From an uncultured Acetatifactor sp. (GTDB lineage: Bacteria; Bacillota; Clostridia; Lachnospirales; Lachnospiraceae), in the NCBI GenBank assembly GCA_947625255.1, contig CANQNT010000002.1, positions 92,264 through 156,263 on the forward strand: 64,000 nucleotides of DNA, in the 5' to 3' direction. The notes beneath the pieces were generated by a model. The model searched no databases. It saw only the letters and a list, made by a program, of their open reading frames with translations, and had not been told where the DNA came from. This document shows positions 38,827 through 47,919 of the stretch, piece after piece; position 1 is the first letter of the stretch; the number at the start of each line of letters is the position of its first letter. The position numbers and the translations under genes are program-made.

Positions 38827-40971
38827 ATGGACATCACAGAGAATCGTGAAAAACGCAATGCGTATCGTGAGCGTGCGAAAGCATTGGTGGCCCGGATGAC
38901 GTTGGAGGAAAAGGTGGAGCAGACCGTGCATTACGCGCCGGCCATCGAGCGGCTGGGCATTAAGGCGTATAATTGGTGGAATGAAGCCCTGCATGGCGTG
39001 GCAAGGGCGGGAATTGCCACGGTGTTTCCCCAGGCGATTGGGCTTGCGGCCACTTTTGACGAGGAGCTGGCGGAGAAAGTGGCAGATGCCATTTCCACGG
39101 AGGGCCGTGCCAAGTTCAATATGCAGCAGGCCGGCGGAGATTCCGGAATCTATAAGGGCCTGACATTTTGGTCGCCCAACGTGAATATTTTCCGGGATCC
39201 CAGATGGGGAAGAGGGCATGAAACCTTTGGAGAGGACCCTTACCTGACCTCCCGCATGGGCGTGGGGTTTGTCAGAGGGATTCAGGGTCATGACGAAAAT
39301 TATCTCAAGGCGGCGGCCTGCGCCAAGCATGCGGCGGCCCACAGCGGTCCCGAGGGGATCCGGCACAGCTTCAATGCCGTGGTGAGCAAACGGGATTTGT
39401 TCGAGACATATCTGCCTGCTTTCAAGGCTTGTATTCAGGAGGGCCATGTGGAGGCGGTCATGGGCGCTTATAATTTGATCAATGGCGTGCCTGCCTGCGC
39501 CAACAAGGAGATTCTGCAGGATACATTTCGTAAGGAGTGGGGCTTTGAGGGTCATGTGGTCAGCGACTGCGGAGCGATCCAGGATTTTCATGAGGGACAC
39601 CGCATCACGGATACGCCCGTGGAATCCGCGGCCCTGGCCATGAACAACGGCTGTGACCTGAACTGCGGCCATATGTTCCATTTCCTGAAACAGGCGGTAC
39701 AACGCGGCATGGTGGAGGAAAGCCGCGTGGACGAGGCTCTGGTGGCTTTGTTTACCGCCCGGATGAAGCTGGGCGTGCTGGATCAGAGAGAGGAAAATCC
39801 CTATGATAAGATTCCTTACAGCGTGGTAGACAGTGCTCCCATGCGTGCCTTGAACAAGGAAGTGGCTTCCAGGTGTCTGGTTCTGTTGAAAAACGAGGGC
39901 AATCTGCTTCCTTTGAAGAAGTCCGCCCTGAAAACCGTGGGAGTCATCGGGCCCAATGCCAATAACCGCAAAGCCCTGGTGGGCAATTACGAAGGCACTG
40001 CCTCCCGCTATTGGACGGTATTGGAGGGAATCCAGGAGTATTTGGGGGATGAAGTGCGGGTAGTGACCTCCGAGGGTTGTCATTTGTATCGCGATCGTGT
40101 GGAAGGTCTGGGAGAATACAACGATCGTATGGCAGAGGTGAAAGGGGTTTGCGCGCTGAGTGACGTGGTGATCGCGTGCCTGGGGCTGGATGCCAGCCTG
40201 GAGGGCGAGCAGGGAGACGCTAACAACGAGTACGGCAGCGGCGACAAGCCCAATCTGAATCTGCCCGGTCTGCAGCAGGAGGTGCTGGAGACGATCGTTG
40301 CCAGCGGTAAGCCCGTGGTACTGGTGCTTTTGTCGGGAAGCGCCCTGGCTGTGAACTGGGCCGATGAACACGTTCCGGCCATTCTCCAGGGCTGGTATCC
40401 GGGGGCACAGGGCGGACTGGCCATCGCGGAAGTCCTTTTCGGCGAAAGCAGTCCCGAGGGAAGGCTGCCCGTGACCTTTTACCATTCCAGCCAGGAGCTG
40501 CCCGCCTTTGAGGATTATTCCATGAAGGGCAGGACCTATCGCTATATGGAAGGGGAAGCGCTTTATCCCTTTGGTTACGGTCTTTCCTATACGAGCTTCG
40601 CCTATAGCGGCGTGAAAGCGGATTCCGGCGTGGTGGGAGCGGATGGCATAACTGTCACTGCCCGGGTATGCAATACCGGCTCCATGGCCGGAGGCGAGAC
40701 GGTTCAAGCCTACATATCGGTTCCGGGAGAGGGTGCGCCTCGTTATCAGCTGAAAGGCATTCGTAAGCTGCATTTGCAGCCGGGCGAGAGCACGGAGGTG
40801 AAGATTCATCTGCCCAGGGAGGCCTTTGGGCTCTATGATGACGAAGGAAAGCTGCGCGTTCGTCCGGGAGAAGCATTTGTTTATCTTGGCGGTCAGGCCC
40901 CGGATGCGAGAAGCGAGCAGCTTACGGGACAGAAAGTGACAAGACTTGATTTGCGCATTGCGCAGGAGTAG
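38827..40971 (+). CDS. GH3 beta-glycosidase (beta-xylosidase/glucosidase type)
   Basis: The 714-residue enzyme has the GH3 barrel (TLEEKVEQT ... NWWNEALHGVARAG ... NVNIFRDPRWGRGHETFGEDPYLTS), the nucleophile aspartate in VVSDCGAI (about D247), the second domain with LGLDASLEGEQGD and LNLPGLQ, and a fibronectin III-like C-terminus. The NWWNEALHGVAR motif is typical of the beta-xylosidase/beta-glucosidase subgroup, not the NagZ type. Core beta-1,2-xylose of plant N-glycans is a possible substrate. Start: the ATG six bases after GAGGAGG; another ATG abuts that site. No signal peptide. It has its own promoter and terminator. Confidence 0.9.
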   Translation: MDITENREKRNAYRERAKALVARMTLEEKVEQTVHYAPAIERLGIKAYNWWNEALHGVARAGIATVFPQAIGLAATFDEELAEKVADAISTEGRAKFNMQQAGGDSGIYKGLTFWSPNVNIFRDPRWGRGHETFGEDPYLTSRMGVGFVRGIQGHDENYLKAAACAKHAAAHSGPEGIRHSFNAVVSKRDLFETYLPAFKACIQEGHVEAVMGAYNLINGVPACANKEILQDTFRKEWGFEGHVVSDCGAIQDFHEGHRITDTPVESAALAMNNGCDLNCGHMFHFLKQAVQRGMVEESRVDEALVALFTARMKLGVLDQREENPYDKIPYSVVDSAPMRALNKEVASRCLVLLKNEGNLLPLKKSALKTVGVIGPNANNRKALVGNYEGTASRYWTVLEGIQEYLGDEVRVVTSEGCHLYRDRVEGLGEYNDRMAEVKGVCALSDVVIACLGLDASLEGEQGDANNEYGSGDKPNLNLPGLQQEVLETIVASGKPVVLVLLSGSALAVNWADEHVPAILQGWYPGAQGGLAIAEVLFGESSPEGRLPVTFYHSSQELPAFEDYSMKGRTYRYMEGEALYPFGYGLSYTSFAYSGVKADSGVVGADGITVTARVCNTGSMAGGETVQAYISVPGEGAPRYQLKGIRKLHLQPGESTEVKIHLPREAFGLYDDEGKLRVRPGEAFVYLGGQAPDARSEQLTGQKVTRLDLRIAQE

Positions 40972-40996
40972 TCTCGGATATACTGCGCCTGAATTT

Positions 40997-41024
40997 TTGA
41001 CTGAATCACGATTGGTATTATAAT
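40997..41024 (+). promoter_or_regulatory. Promoter-like site before the GH3 terminator
   Basis: TTGACT (40997-41002), a 16-nt spacer and TATAAT (41019-41024) form a good sigma-A site. It lies directly ahead of the terminator at 41031-41089, so an RNA starting here would end after about 58 nt unless terminator readthrough occurs. Confidence 0.5.
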
Positions 41025-41030
41025 TCGAAA

Positions 41031-41089
41031 GGCATCCATGGTGAATTTGTCCGGCAAAGCGGCCGATATCCTCCAGGGATGTCTTTTTT
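41031..41089 (+). terminator. Terminator downstream of the GH3 gene
   Basis: GGCATCC-A-TGG (41031-41041) pairs with CCA-G-GGATGTC (41073-41083), with an inner CGGC/GCCG stem. A run of six T follows (41084-41089). It lies 60 nt past the GH3 stop codon. Confidence 0.7.
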
Positions 41090-41193
41090 GTGCGTTTTGC
41101 CCTAAAAAACATTAATTAAACAAATAATTAACAAAAGATAAAAGCACTGTTTAAGTAATATTAACAAAAACTAATAAAATATTAAAAAAGAAA

Positions 41194-41231
41194 TTGACAA
41201 ATTGAGCAACTGGATATAAACTATATATAAT
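41194..41231 (+). promoter_or_regulatory. Promoter region of the transport operon
   Basis: A perfect TTGACA (41194-41199) is paired at short spacing (15 nt) with TATAAA (41215-41220). A second reading is TTGAGC (41202-41207), 18 nt, TATAAT (41226-41231). The surrounding 100 nt are very A/T-rich. Two overlapping promoters, or one with an unusual spacer, drive the transport genes. Confidence 0.6.
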
Positions 41232-41246
41232 CTTAAACGATGGATC

Positions 41247-41265
41247 TCTGGTCAAAAAGACTAGA
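41247..41265 (+). promoter_or_regulatory. Inverted repeat, possible operator
   Basis: TCTGGTC-AAAAA-GACTAGA is a 19-bp imperfect palindrome (one mismatch per arm) starting about 16 nt after the second -10 box. Position and symmetry suit a repressor site, but I cannot link it to the LacI-type regulator at 58857 by sequence. Confidence 0.4.
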
Positions 41266-41358
41266 TGGCGTCATACAGAGCCATGGCTTGAGACGGATCG
41301 GAGTATTTATTGTCATAAGGAACACACGCGAAGCGTGGAATCCATTCTTTGATAGCAT

Positions 41359-41388
41359 CAGTTAGAATTTAGGGAGAGATTCTAACTG
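41359..41388 (+). promoter_or_regulatory. 5' UTR hairpin of the solute-binding-protein mRNA
   Basis: CAGTTAGAAT (41359-41368) pairs perfectly with ATTCTAACTG (41379-41388) around a ten-base loop, 50 nt before the solute-binding-protein ATG. It could stabilise the mRNA or act as an attenuator; the following sequence is T-rich but not a clean T-run. Confidence 0.5.
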
Positions 41389-41437
41389 TTGTTATAAATT
41401 GGCGTTTTTACGCGCAAAACAAAAAGGAGGATTATTA

Positions 41438-42967
41438 ATGAAAAACAAAACACTCATGAAAATTTGCGCCGGCCTTTTGACCGTCGCAATGATGGGTACC
41501 CTTGTTGCATGCGGCGGCGATAGCGGATCTTCTAGCAGCTCCGACAGCAGCACCCCCGGCAGTAGTTCTGCGGAGAACAGCAGCTCTTCTGCAGAAACCC
41601 CGTCTTCCGATGATACTCCTGTAGAGGAGACCTACGATTTCGGAGGTCAGGTAGTTAAAGTGTACGGCGGTGCCTTCAACAAGTTGGATCCCGATTCCCA
41701 GGATGACGACGCTCCCGCGTGGGTAGCGGCGGCTGAGGCTGTGGAAAAGGAGTACAACATCGACATTCAGTGGACGAAGCCCGAAGGCTACGACGGATAC
41801 AACCTGGACGAAGTCCTGGTGAACTCCATCAATGCCGGCGCCGGCGCCGTCAACATCCTTTCTTCCGATCCTGACGCGATCATGACTTTCATCGGCGACG
41901 ACAAGATCGTTGACCTGACCGATGAGATCGACAAGCTGGAGATCGGCTCCGTTTATACCGAGGGCGCTACCTGGCTCGGAAGATGCTATGGCGCTTCCTT
42001 CGATGACATCGGAGATGTTTACGCCATCGTTTATGACCGCGGCTACCTTGAGGAGATCGGTATGGAGAAGACCCCGACCGATATGTTCATGGAAGGCAAG
42101 TGGAGCTATGACGATGTTCTTGAGTACTGTGCCGAGTTGAAGTCCAAACTCCCTGAGGGCGTATATCCTTTCGGTATTCACTATTATCACTGGGCTGCCA
42201 TGGCCGGTGCCGCTAACGGCGGTGTTCCCAGCGTGTCCAGCGACGGCGTGATCGGCCTTGCTGATCAGAATTACATCGATGCTATGGAATTCTACAAGAC
42301 CCTGCTTGAGAGAGGATATGCTTATCCCGTTCAGTTCGGTCATGACGAGGAGTCCGGCGACATCAACGACGACGGTCCTCAGGATTTCTACGGCACCGGC
42401 AACCTGAATACCAATTTCGTAATGACCAGAGCGGAAGCCTGGGAGTTCAGCTCAATTCAGAGCAATACCAACGACAACTGGGGCCTTGTGCTTTGGCCTT
42501 GGGGCGACAGCGTTACCTGCAACGGCGACTATACCACTCTGAGCGACAACTACAAGACCGCACAGGCTTACTGGTCTCCTACCGTTATCATGAGCGATGC
42601 TGAAGCTCAGACCGGTATCCCTGCCATCACCTTGATGCAGATCGCAAGAGATTACTACTATGCCGGCAGCCCTGAGAGAGAAGAGGTTATCCATGGCGCA
42701 TGGGTTTCCGAGCAGGCTGGCGAGACCCCTACCATCGGCTTCTCCGCCGGTACTCCCAGGAACTTCTCCACTCAGGAAGACATGGAGCTGTATGACTGGG
42801 CACATACCAGAGTTATTTATGACTGGGCTAAGCCTTTCGATGATGCAGGAATCACCGACACTTGGATGAACGCCGCTTACGTTATGGACGGCTGGGACGC
42901 GAGAAGCGTTGCCGAGAACTATGTAAGCCAGGGCGAAGCCGAGATGACCAAGAGAGGACTGAAGTAA
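41438..42967 (+). CDS. ABC transporter solute-binding lipoprotein
   Basis: This 509-residue extracellular sugar-binding protein is lipid-anchored: the signal peptide ends in the lipobox LVAC (Cys25), followed by a 40-residue serine-rich linker (GSSSSSDSSTPGSSS). The rest is a family 1-type solute-binding domain (VYGGAFNKLD ... PDAIMTFIGDDKIVDLTDEID). The ATG follows AAAGGAGG. It leads an operon with four permeases. A long leader with a hairpin precedes it and a very stable hairpin follows its stop, which suggests that its mRNA is protected to give excess binding protein. Confidence 0.9.
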   Translation: MKNKTLMKICAGLLTVAMMGTLVACGGDSGSSSSSDSSTPGSSSAENSSSSAETPSSDDTPVEETYDFGGQVVKVYGGAFNKLDPDSQDDDAPAWVAAAEAVEKEYNIDIQWTKPEGYDGYNLDEVLVNSINAGAGAVNILSSDPDAIMTFIGDDKIVDLTDEIDKLEIGSVYTEGATWLGRCYGASFDDIGDVYAIVYDRGYLEEIGMEKTPTDMFMEGKWSYDDVLEYCAELKSKLPEGVYPFGIHYYHWAAMAGAANGGVPSVSSDGVIGLADQNYIDAMEFYKTLLERGYAYPVQFGHDEESGDINDDGPQDFYGTGNLNTNFVMTRAEAWEFSSIQSNTNDNWGLVLWPWGDSVTCNGDYTTLSDNYKTAQAYWSPTVIMSDAEAQTGIPAITLMQIARDYYYAGSPEREEVIHGAWVSEQAGETPTIGFSAGTPRNFSTQEDMELYDWAHTRVIYDWAKPFDDAGITDTWMNAAYVMDGWDARSVAENYVSQGEAEMTKRGLK

Positions 42968-43004
42968 TCGTTTCTGACACAACTGAAATATGATTCATGA
43001 CCAG

Positions 43005-43039
43005 GTGGCTGTGGCTCTATGAAAATAGGCCACAGTCAC
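43005..43039 (+). promoter_or_regulatory. Very stable GAAA-tetraloop hairpin after the solute-binding gene
   Basis: An 11-bp stem (43005-43015 with 43029-43039, one G-U pair) continues after a bulged T as a 4-bp CTAT/ATAG helix capped by a GAAA tetraloop. No T-run follows. It lies between the lipoprotein gene and the next gene, the place where differential mRNA-stability hairpins are found in sugar transport operons. Confidence 0.7.
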
Positions 43040-43068
43040 TAGTGCGAAGAAATGGAAGGGCTGATGGG

Positions 43069-46017
43069 GTGAAAAAGAAGAAGAATAAAACCCGCATTCG
43101 CAATATATGTATTTTGGTTGCATTGATCGTTGTGGCGATTGTGGCATTAAATATCGCCTCCAGCGATGATTATGCGCAGACGAGGCAGGATGTTCTGGCG
43201 AAGTATCTGAGCTATGAGGATGAGAGCGCCATAACATACGATGCTTATCTTGCACAGCATCGGGATGCCTACGTGAGCGGGGACGTTCAGAATATCGTTC
43301 TGAAAGGAACGGACTATGCTGAAACGGATATGCAGGGACTGCAAAATGAAGGCGACGTTGTATGGACTGACGATGAGGGTTCCATTACATATGATTTCGA
43401 TGTGAAGGAAGCAGGCTTGTACAACATCCAGCTTACTTATTACCCTGACACGACCGGAACACAGACAATATTGCGCAATGTTTACATTAACGGTGAATTA
43501 CCATTTGATGATTGCGAAGATATTACTGTCAACCGTCTTTGGATTGACGACAACAAAGCCTGGCTTATGAACGTGGACGGCAACCAGGCGGCACCTACCC
43601 AGGTGCAGGCGGAAGGACCCGCCGTTGCACGCATTGATTCCACCGATTGTGATACTATCGGCGACTACGCGTTTTATTTCAAGGCCGGAACCAATCACTT
43701 GACTTTGGAATCCACGCAGGCGAGATTGGGAATCAGCGAGATCGCTTTGATTCCTGCCGCAAAGCCCCTCTCTTATGAGGAGTATTACGAGCATTATGCA
43801 AAGGATTTGGATGTGGAAGTAGTAACCGCCAACAATGTACGGGGCGGCGCGATCGTGATACAGGCGGAGGACAGCACCGTGAAGTCTACCGCTTCCCTGT
43901 CTCCGAACAACGACCGTACCTCCGTGGCGACGCAGCCTTACCATCCCACCTATATCGTGTACAATACCATAGGCGGCGATAACTGGGCCACCGCGGGACA
44001 GGAGATCACCTGGACCGTGAACGTGGACAGGGCGGGTCTGTATAAGCTGGCATTCCGCTATAAGCAGTACCTGAACAGAGGCTTCTACTCCGCACGTTAT
44101 CTGAGGATCAATGGCGAGCTTCCTTTTGAAGAGGCCGCACAGATCGAATTTAATTACGCGCCGGATTGGCAGATTGCCTTCCTTGGCGATGAGAATGAAG
44201 ATTATTATTTTTATTTGGAACAGGGTACGAACACGATTTCTATGACGGCCACGTTGGGCGATCTGGCGGGCGCCGTGGATCTGGCAAATCAGAGTGTGAC
44301 CAATCTAAACAAACTGTATCGTGAGATCACGGCCGTTACGGGTACCAACCCCGACCGCTATCGTGACTATCAGATCACTATCTATGTTCCCAATATGTTG
44401 AACGAGCTAGAAGTAGAATACACAAGACTGAACGCGGTGGTTGAAATGTTCGGCGAGAGCATGGAGTCTGCCAACAAGACTTCCGCCGTCGTTGATATGA
44501 TGAACAGCATGATCGTGCTGATCAAGAGAGCCGACGACGTGGCGGAGTGCCTGACGGATTTCAACGACAAGCTTTCCGCGCTGGGCGACTGGATCAACAG
44601 CATCAACAACCTGCCCCTGGAGCTGGATTATCTGATGGTGACAGGCGACGGCTATGATCTTCCCGCGGCAAACGGCGGCTTCTTTGCCAATGTGGCACAT
44701 ACCTGGAACGCGTTTATCGGTTCCTACACCAATGATTTCAAGGTACATACCGGCACCTCCGACGGCAACAAGAAGCAGTTGGACGTATGGGTAACGGTTG
44801 ATGTGAGAAGCCAGTATGACATCATTCAGAAGATGATCAACGCTTCTTTCGCGGATTCCGATTACGAGGTGAATCTGAGCATGGTTCAGGGCGATACCGT
44901 CCTTCCCGCCACTGTCGCGGGAGAGGGTCCCGACGTCGTTCTGCAGTCCAGCTACAGCCAGCCTACGAACTTCGCGTACCGCAGCGCCGCGTATGACCTG
45001 TCCCAATTCAGCGATTTTGAAGACGTGTTTTCCCGTTTCCCTGCAGGCGTGAGACCTTTCCTGGAGTATGAGGGCGGGGTGTACGGTCTTCCTGACCAGT
45101 TGTCCTTCCCGGTATTGATCTATCGTACCGATATTCTGGACAGCATGGGCCTGGAGGTTCCCGAGACCTGGGACGATCTGATTTCCATGATCCCTTATCT
45201 GGAAGCGGAGAATATGAGCGTCTACATCGGCAGCAACGATTATTCCATTCTGGGCGGCGGTACCAGTTCCACGACCGTTCCCGTGAACAGCATCTTCCTT
45301 TCCATGCTTTATCAGCAGGGTTATGAGCTGTATGACGATGCCCATACCTACACGCTGATGGATCGCGTGGACCAGATGAAGGTGTTCAAGGAATGGACAG
45401 AATATTATACCAATCAGGGCCTGAATTATTCCGTAAACATGGTGACCAGATTCCGTACCGGCGAGATTCCCGTCATGGTTGTGGATTACACCAACGTGAA
45501 TACCCTGACGCTTTCCGCGCCTGAAATTTCCGGCAAGTGGTCCATCGCCAAGATGCCCGGAACCAGAAAGGCCGACGGAACCGTGGATCATTCCGCGGCG
45601 AGCATTATCGGAACCTGCTTTATCGTGGCCTCCACGGTGGCGGAGGACGGTATGGCCAATGAAGCCTGGGATTTCCTGAAGTGGTGGACGGATGCCAGCA
45701 CGCAGGTGACCTATTCTACCGAGCTGAAGGCTGAAAACGGCGAGGCGGCGGAGCTTCCCATGGCGAACGTGGAAGCCATTAAGAACAGCGGCTTGAGGAG
45801 CGAATTCAAAGACGTCGTATTGTCCCTGCTGGATGATCTGAGGGCGGAGCCCCAGATTCCCGGCGGATACATCACCGGCCGAACCATCCGTAACGCTTTC
45901 ACGACCGTTGTAACCAGCAATGTCGATCCGGTGGACACCCTTTACATTGAATTGGATGCCATCAACACCGAGATCACCAACAAGCGCAAAGAATTTGGCT
46001 TGAATACGGCAGAATAG
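43069..46017 (+). CDS. Membrane-anchored CBM/solute-binding fusion protein
   Basis: The 982-residue protein starts at a GTG eight bases after GGAAGGG. A lysine-rich start and one transmembrane segment (about residues 12-30) anchor it. Two tandem beta-sandwich carbohydrate-binding-like domains follow, each with an INGELPF motif; the second begins GAIVIQAEDS near residue 265. A helical region (about 400-540) leads to a complete family 1-type solute-binding domain from about residue 567 (VWVTVDVRSQYDIIQKMINASF). Fusion of glycan-binding modules to an uncleaved solute-binding protein is unusual. It probably presents long or branched glycans to the permeases encoded immediately downstream. Confidence 0.8.
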   Translation: MKKKKNKTRIRNICILVALIVVAIVALNIASSDDYAQTRQDVLAKYLSYEDESAITYDAYLAQHRDAYVSGDVQNIVLKGTDYAETDMQGLQNEGDVVWTDDEGSITYDFDVKEAGLYNIQLTYYPDTTGTQTILRNVYINGELPFDDCEDITVNRLWIDDNKAWLMNVDGNQAAPTQVQAEGPAVARIDSTDCDTIGDYAFYFKAGTNHLTLESTQARLGISEIALIPAAKPLSYEEYYEHYAKDLDVEVVTANNVRGGAIVIQAEDSTVKSTASLSPNNDRTSVATQPYHPTYIVYNTIGGDNWATAGQEITWTVNVDRAGLYKLAFRYKQYLNRGFYSARYLRINGELPFEEAAQIEFNYAPDWQIAFLGDENEDYYFYLEQGTNTISMTATLGDLAGAVDLANQSVTNLNKLYREITAVTGTNPDRYRDYQITIYVPNMLNELEVEYTRLNAVVEMFGESMESANKTSAVVDMMNSMIVLIKRADDVAECLTDFNDKLSALGDWINSINNLPLELDYLMVTGDGYDLPAANGGFFANVAHTWNAFIGSYTNDFKVHTGTSDGNKKQLDVWVTVDVRSQYDIIQKMINASFADSDYEVNLSMVQGDTVLPATVAGEGPDVVLQSSYSQPTNFAYRSAAYDLSQFSDFEDVFSRFPAGVRPFLEYEGGVYGLPDQLSFPVLIYRTDILDSMGLEVPETWDDLISMIPYLEAENMSVYIGSNDYSILGGGTSSTTVPVNSIFLSMLYQQGYELYDDAHTYTLMDRVDQMKVFKEWTEYYTNQGLNYSVNMVTRFRTGEIPVMVVDYTNVNTLTLSAPEISGKWSIAKMPGTRKADGTVDHSAASIIGTCFIVASTVAEDGMANEAWDFLKWWTDASTQVTYSTELKAENGEAAELPMANVEAIKNSGLRSEFKDVVLSLLDDLRAEPQIPGGYITGRTIRNAFTTVVTSNVDPVDTLYIELDAINTEITNKRKEFGLNTAE

Positions 46018-46027
46018 GAGGGAGAGC

Positions 46028-46963
46028 ATGGCGAAACCGAAATATCAAATATCTTTTAAGCGAAGAGTCCAGCTGACTCTCCGTGATATGAAGAGGAGTG
46101 TTCCGCTGTATGTCATGATCGCTCCCTTCATGATCCTGTTTGCAATTTTCGTGGTTTATCCCGTGTTAAAGGCTGTGTGGTACAGTTTCACGGATTATAA
46201 CGTACTGGAAGCGGCGAATTTCGTGGGTTTGGAAAACTACCGTAAGCTCTTCCTGGACGACAGCATTTTCATTACTGCCATTAAGAACACTTTTATCATC
46301 GCGGTGATCGTAGGACCCGGCGGATATATTCTGTCTTTCCTCCTTGCCTGGATGATCAACGAACTGCCTCATACCATCGGTTCCGTGTTGACCGTGATCT
46401 TCTACGCGCCCAGTATGGCTGGTTCCGCGGTGATCACCGTTTTCGCGCAGATTTTCTCCAACGACAGCAACGGTTACCTGAACGCCGCTCTGCGGAATCT
46501 GGGAATCACCCAGGAAGCGATCCTTTGGCTGTCGGATGAGGATTATGTTATCGTGGTCGTTATTCTGGCCTCTCTGTGGATGAGCATGGGCGTGGGCTTC
46601 CTGTCTTTCGTAGCCGGTATCAAGGGCGTTGACGAGGCGCAGTATGAAGCAGGTGCCATTGATGGTATCCGTAACCGTTGGCAGGAATTGTGGTATGTCA
46701 CACTTCCGAACATGAAGCCGCAGCTATTGTTCGGTGCGGTTATGACCATTACGAGTTCCCTCTCCGTCGGCGGCGTGGGCGACTCCCTGGTCGGTTTCCC
46801 CAGCCCGAACTATGCGTCCCATACGATCGTAAACCATTTGAACGACTATGGTTCCATCCGTATGGAGATGGGTTATGCATCAGCGATCGCAGTGATCTTG
46901 TTCTTCCTTATGATCTTTGCCAATATGTTAATCCAGAAGCTGCTTCGTAAAGTTGGAACGTAA
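46028..46963 (+). CDS. Sugar ABC transporter permease (MalF-like), pair 1
   Basis: This 311-residue integral membrane protein has about six transmembrane segments, beginning VPLYVMIAPFMILFAIFVVYPVLKAVWYSF. The cytoplasmic EAA loop that docks the ATPase is near residue 202 (DEAQYEAGAIDGIRNRWQELWYVTLP). It starts 10 nt after the fusion protein gene with GGAGGGAG upstream and overlaps the reading-frame region of its partner. No ATPase gene follows. Confidence 0.92.
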   Translation: MAKPKYQISFKRRVQLTLRDMKRSVPLYVMIAPFMILFAIFVVYPVLKAVWYSFTDYNVLEAANFVGLENYRKLFLDDSIFITAIKNTFIIAVIVGPGGYILSFLLAWMINELPHTIGSVLTVIFYAPSMAGSAVITVFAQIFSNDSNGYLNAALRNLGITQEAILWLSDEDYVIVVVILASLWMSMGVGFLSFVAGIKGVDEAQYEAGAIDGIRNRWQELWYVTLPNMKPQLLFGAVMTITSSLSVGGVGDSLVGFPSPNYASHTIVNHLNDYGSIRMEMGYASAIAVILFFLMIFANMLIQKLLRKVGT

Positions 46964-46982
46964 TTGGAGAGGAAGGGTGAAT

Positions 46983-47909
46983 ATGGAAACGATTAACAAT
47001 TTATATCAGAAATACTTAAAGCGCAAAAAGACGAATGACTTTACGCCGTTCGTCAAAAAGTCGCAGAGAAGCTTCTGGGGTAATGTGATCCTTGGCTTGT
47101 TCCTTTTGCTGATGGGCTTTACGTTCTTCTTCCCCGTGATCTACATGGTTAGCCAGTCTTTGAAGCCGATGAACGAGATGTTCATTTTCCCTCCCAGGAT
47201 TCTGGTTTCGAATCCCACGCTGGATAACTATCGCGACTTTGTAAACGTGTTGGCCAACACGGTCGTACCCGTGACCAGATCGCTGTTCAACTCCGCTTTC
47301 GTTGTTGTGATCGGCAGTGTCGGACACATCGTGATCGCGTCCCTGTGCGCTTATCCGTTGGCTAAGTATCGGTTCCCCGGTTCCGCTTTCTGCAATCAAC
47401 TGATTGTTTACTCCCTGATGTTCAACGCTACCGTGACCATGATCCCCAACTTCCTGACCATTGCCGGTCTGGGAATGCTGGATACCCAGTGGGCGATCAT
47501 TATCCCCGGTTTCGCGTCCACCCTGGGTCTGTATCTGATGAAGAACTTCATGGAGCAGATCCCGGACAGCTTGATGGAAGCGGCACAGATCGACGGCGCC
47601 GGTTATGTACGGATTCATTTTACGATTGTTATGCCGGTGGTGAAGCCGGCGCTGGTAACCGCCTTTATCCTGGTGTTCCAGAGCTTCTGGACCAATACGG
47701 GCGACAAGTTCATCTACACCGAGGCGAATAAAGGCTTCGCTTACGTGGTGCAGCAGCTTGCGAGCGGCAAGGTCAGCGGTGTGGGAAGTTCTTACGCCGG
47801 TATTTCCTCCGCGTCCGCGGTTATCATGTTTGCGGTTCCTTTGGTCGTATTTTTGATCATGCAGAATAACGTGGTATCTACCATGGCAACATCCGGTATG
47901 AAAGAATAA
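46983..47909 (+). CDS. Sugar ABC transporter permease (MalG-like), pair 1
   Basis: This partner permease (308 residues) has the MalG-like layout with a long cytoplasmic N-terminus, then hydrophobic segments and a clear EAA loop near residue 198 (MEAAQIDGAGYVRIHFTIVMPVVKP). I chose the ATG giving METINNLYQKYLK, which follows GGAAGGG; GTG six bases and TTG thirty bases earlier are in frame. Together with the preceding gene it would form the heterodimeric membrane channel. Confidence 0.92.
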   Translation: METINNLYQKYLKRKKTNDFTPFVKKSQRSFWGNVILGLFLLLMGFTFFFPVIYMVSQSLKPMNEMFIFPPRILVSNPTLDNYRDFVNVLANTVVPVTRSLFNSAFVVVIGSVGHIVIASLCAYPLAKYRFPGSAFCNQLIVYSLMFNATVTMIPNFLTIAGLGMLDTQWAIIIPGFASTLGLYLMKNFMEQIPDSLMEAAQIDGAGYVRIHFTIVMPVVKPALVTAFILVFQSFWTNTGDKFIYTEANKGFAYVVQQLASGKVSGVGSSYAGISSASAVIMFAVPLVVFLIMQNNVVSTMATSGMKE

Positions 47910-47919
47910 GAGGTGGCGT

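Noticed and set aside
38695..41112. Very long minus-strand open frame opposite the GH3 gene; its first residues (KKTSLEDIGRFAG) recall a LacI helix-turn-helix
   Set aside because: It is the shadow of the GH3 coding sequence. The resemblance stops after a dozen residues and no regulator domain follows.
41038..41115. Short ORF (about 25 codons, starting MVNLSGKAAD) overlapping the GH3 terminator as a leader peptide
   Set aside because: It has no ribosome binding site, and its bases are explained by the terminator stem.
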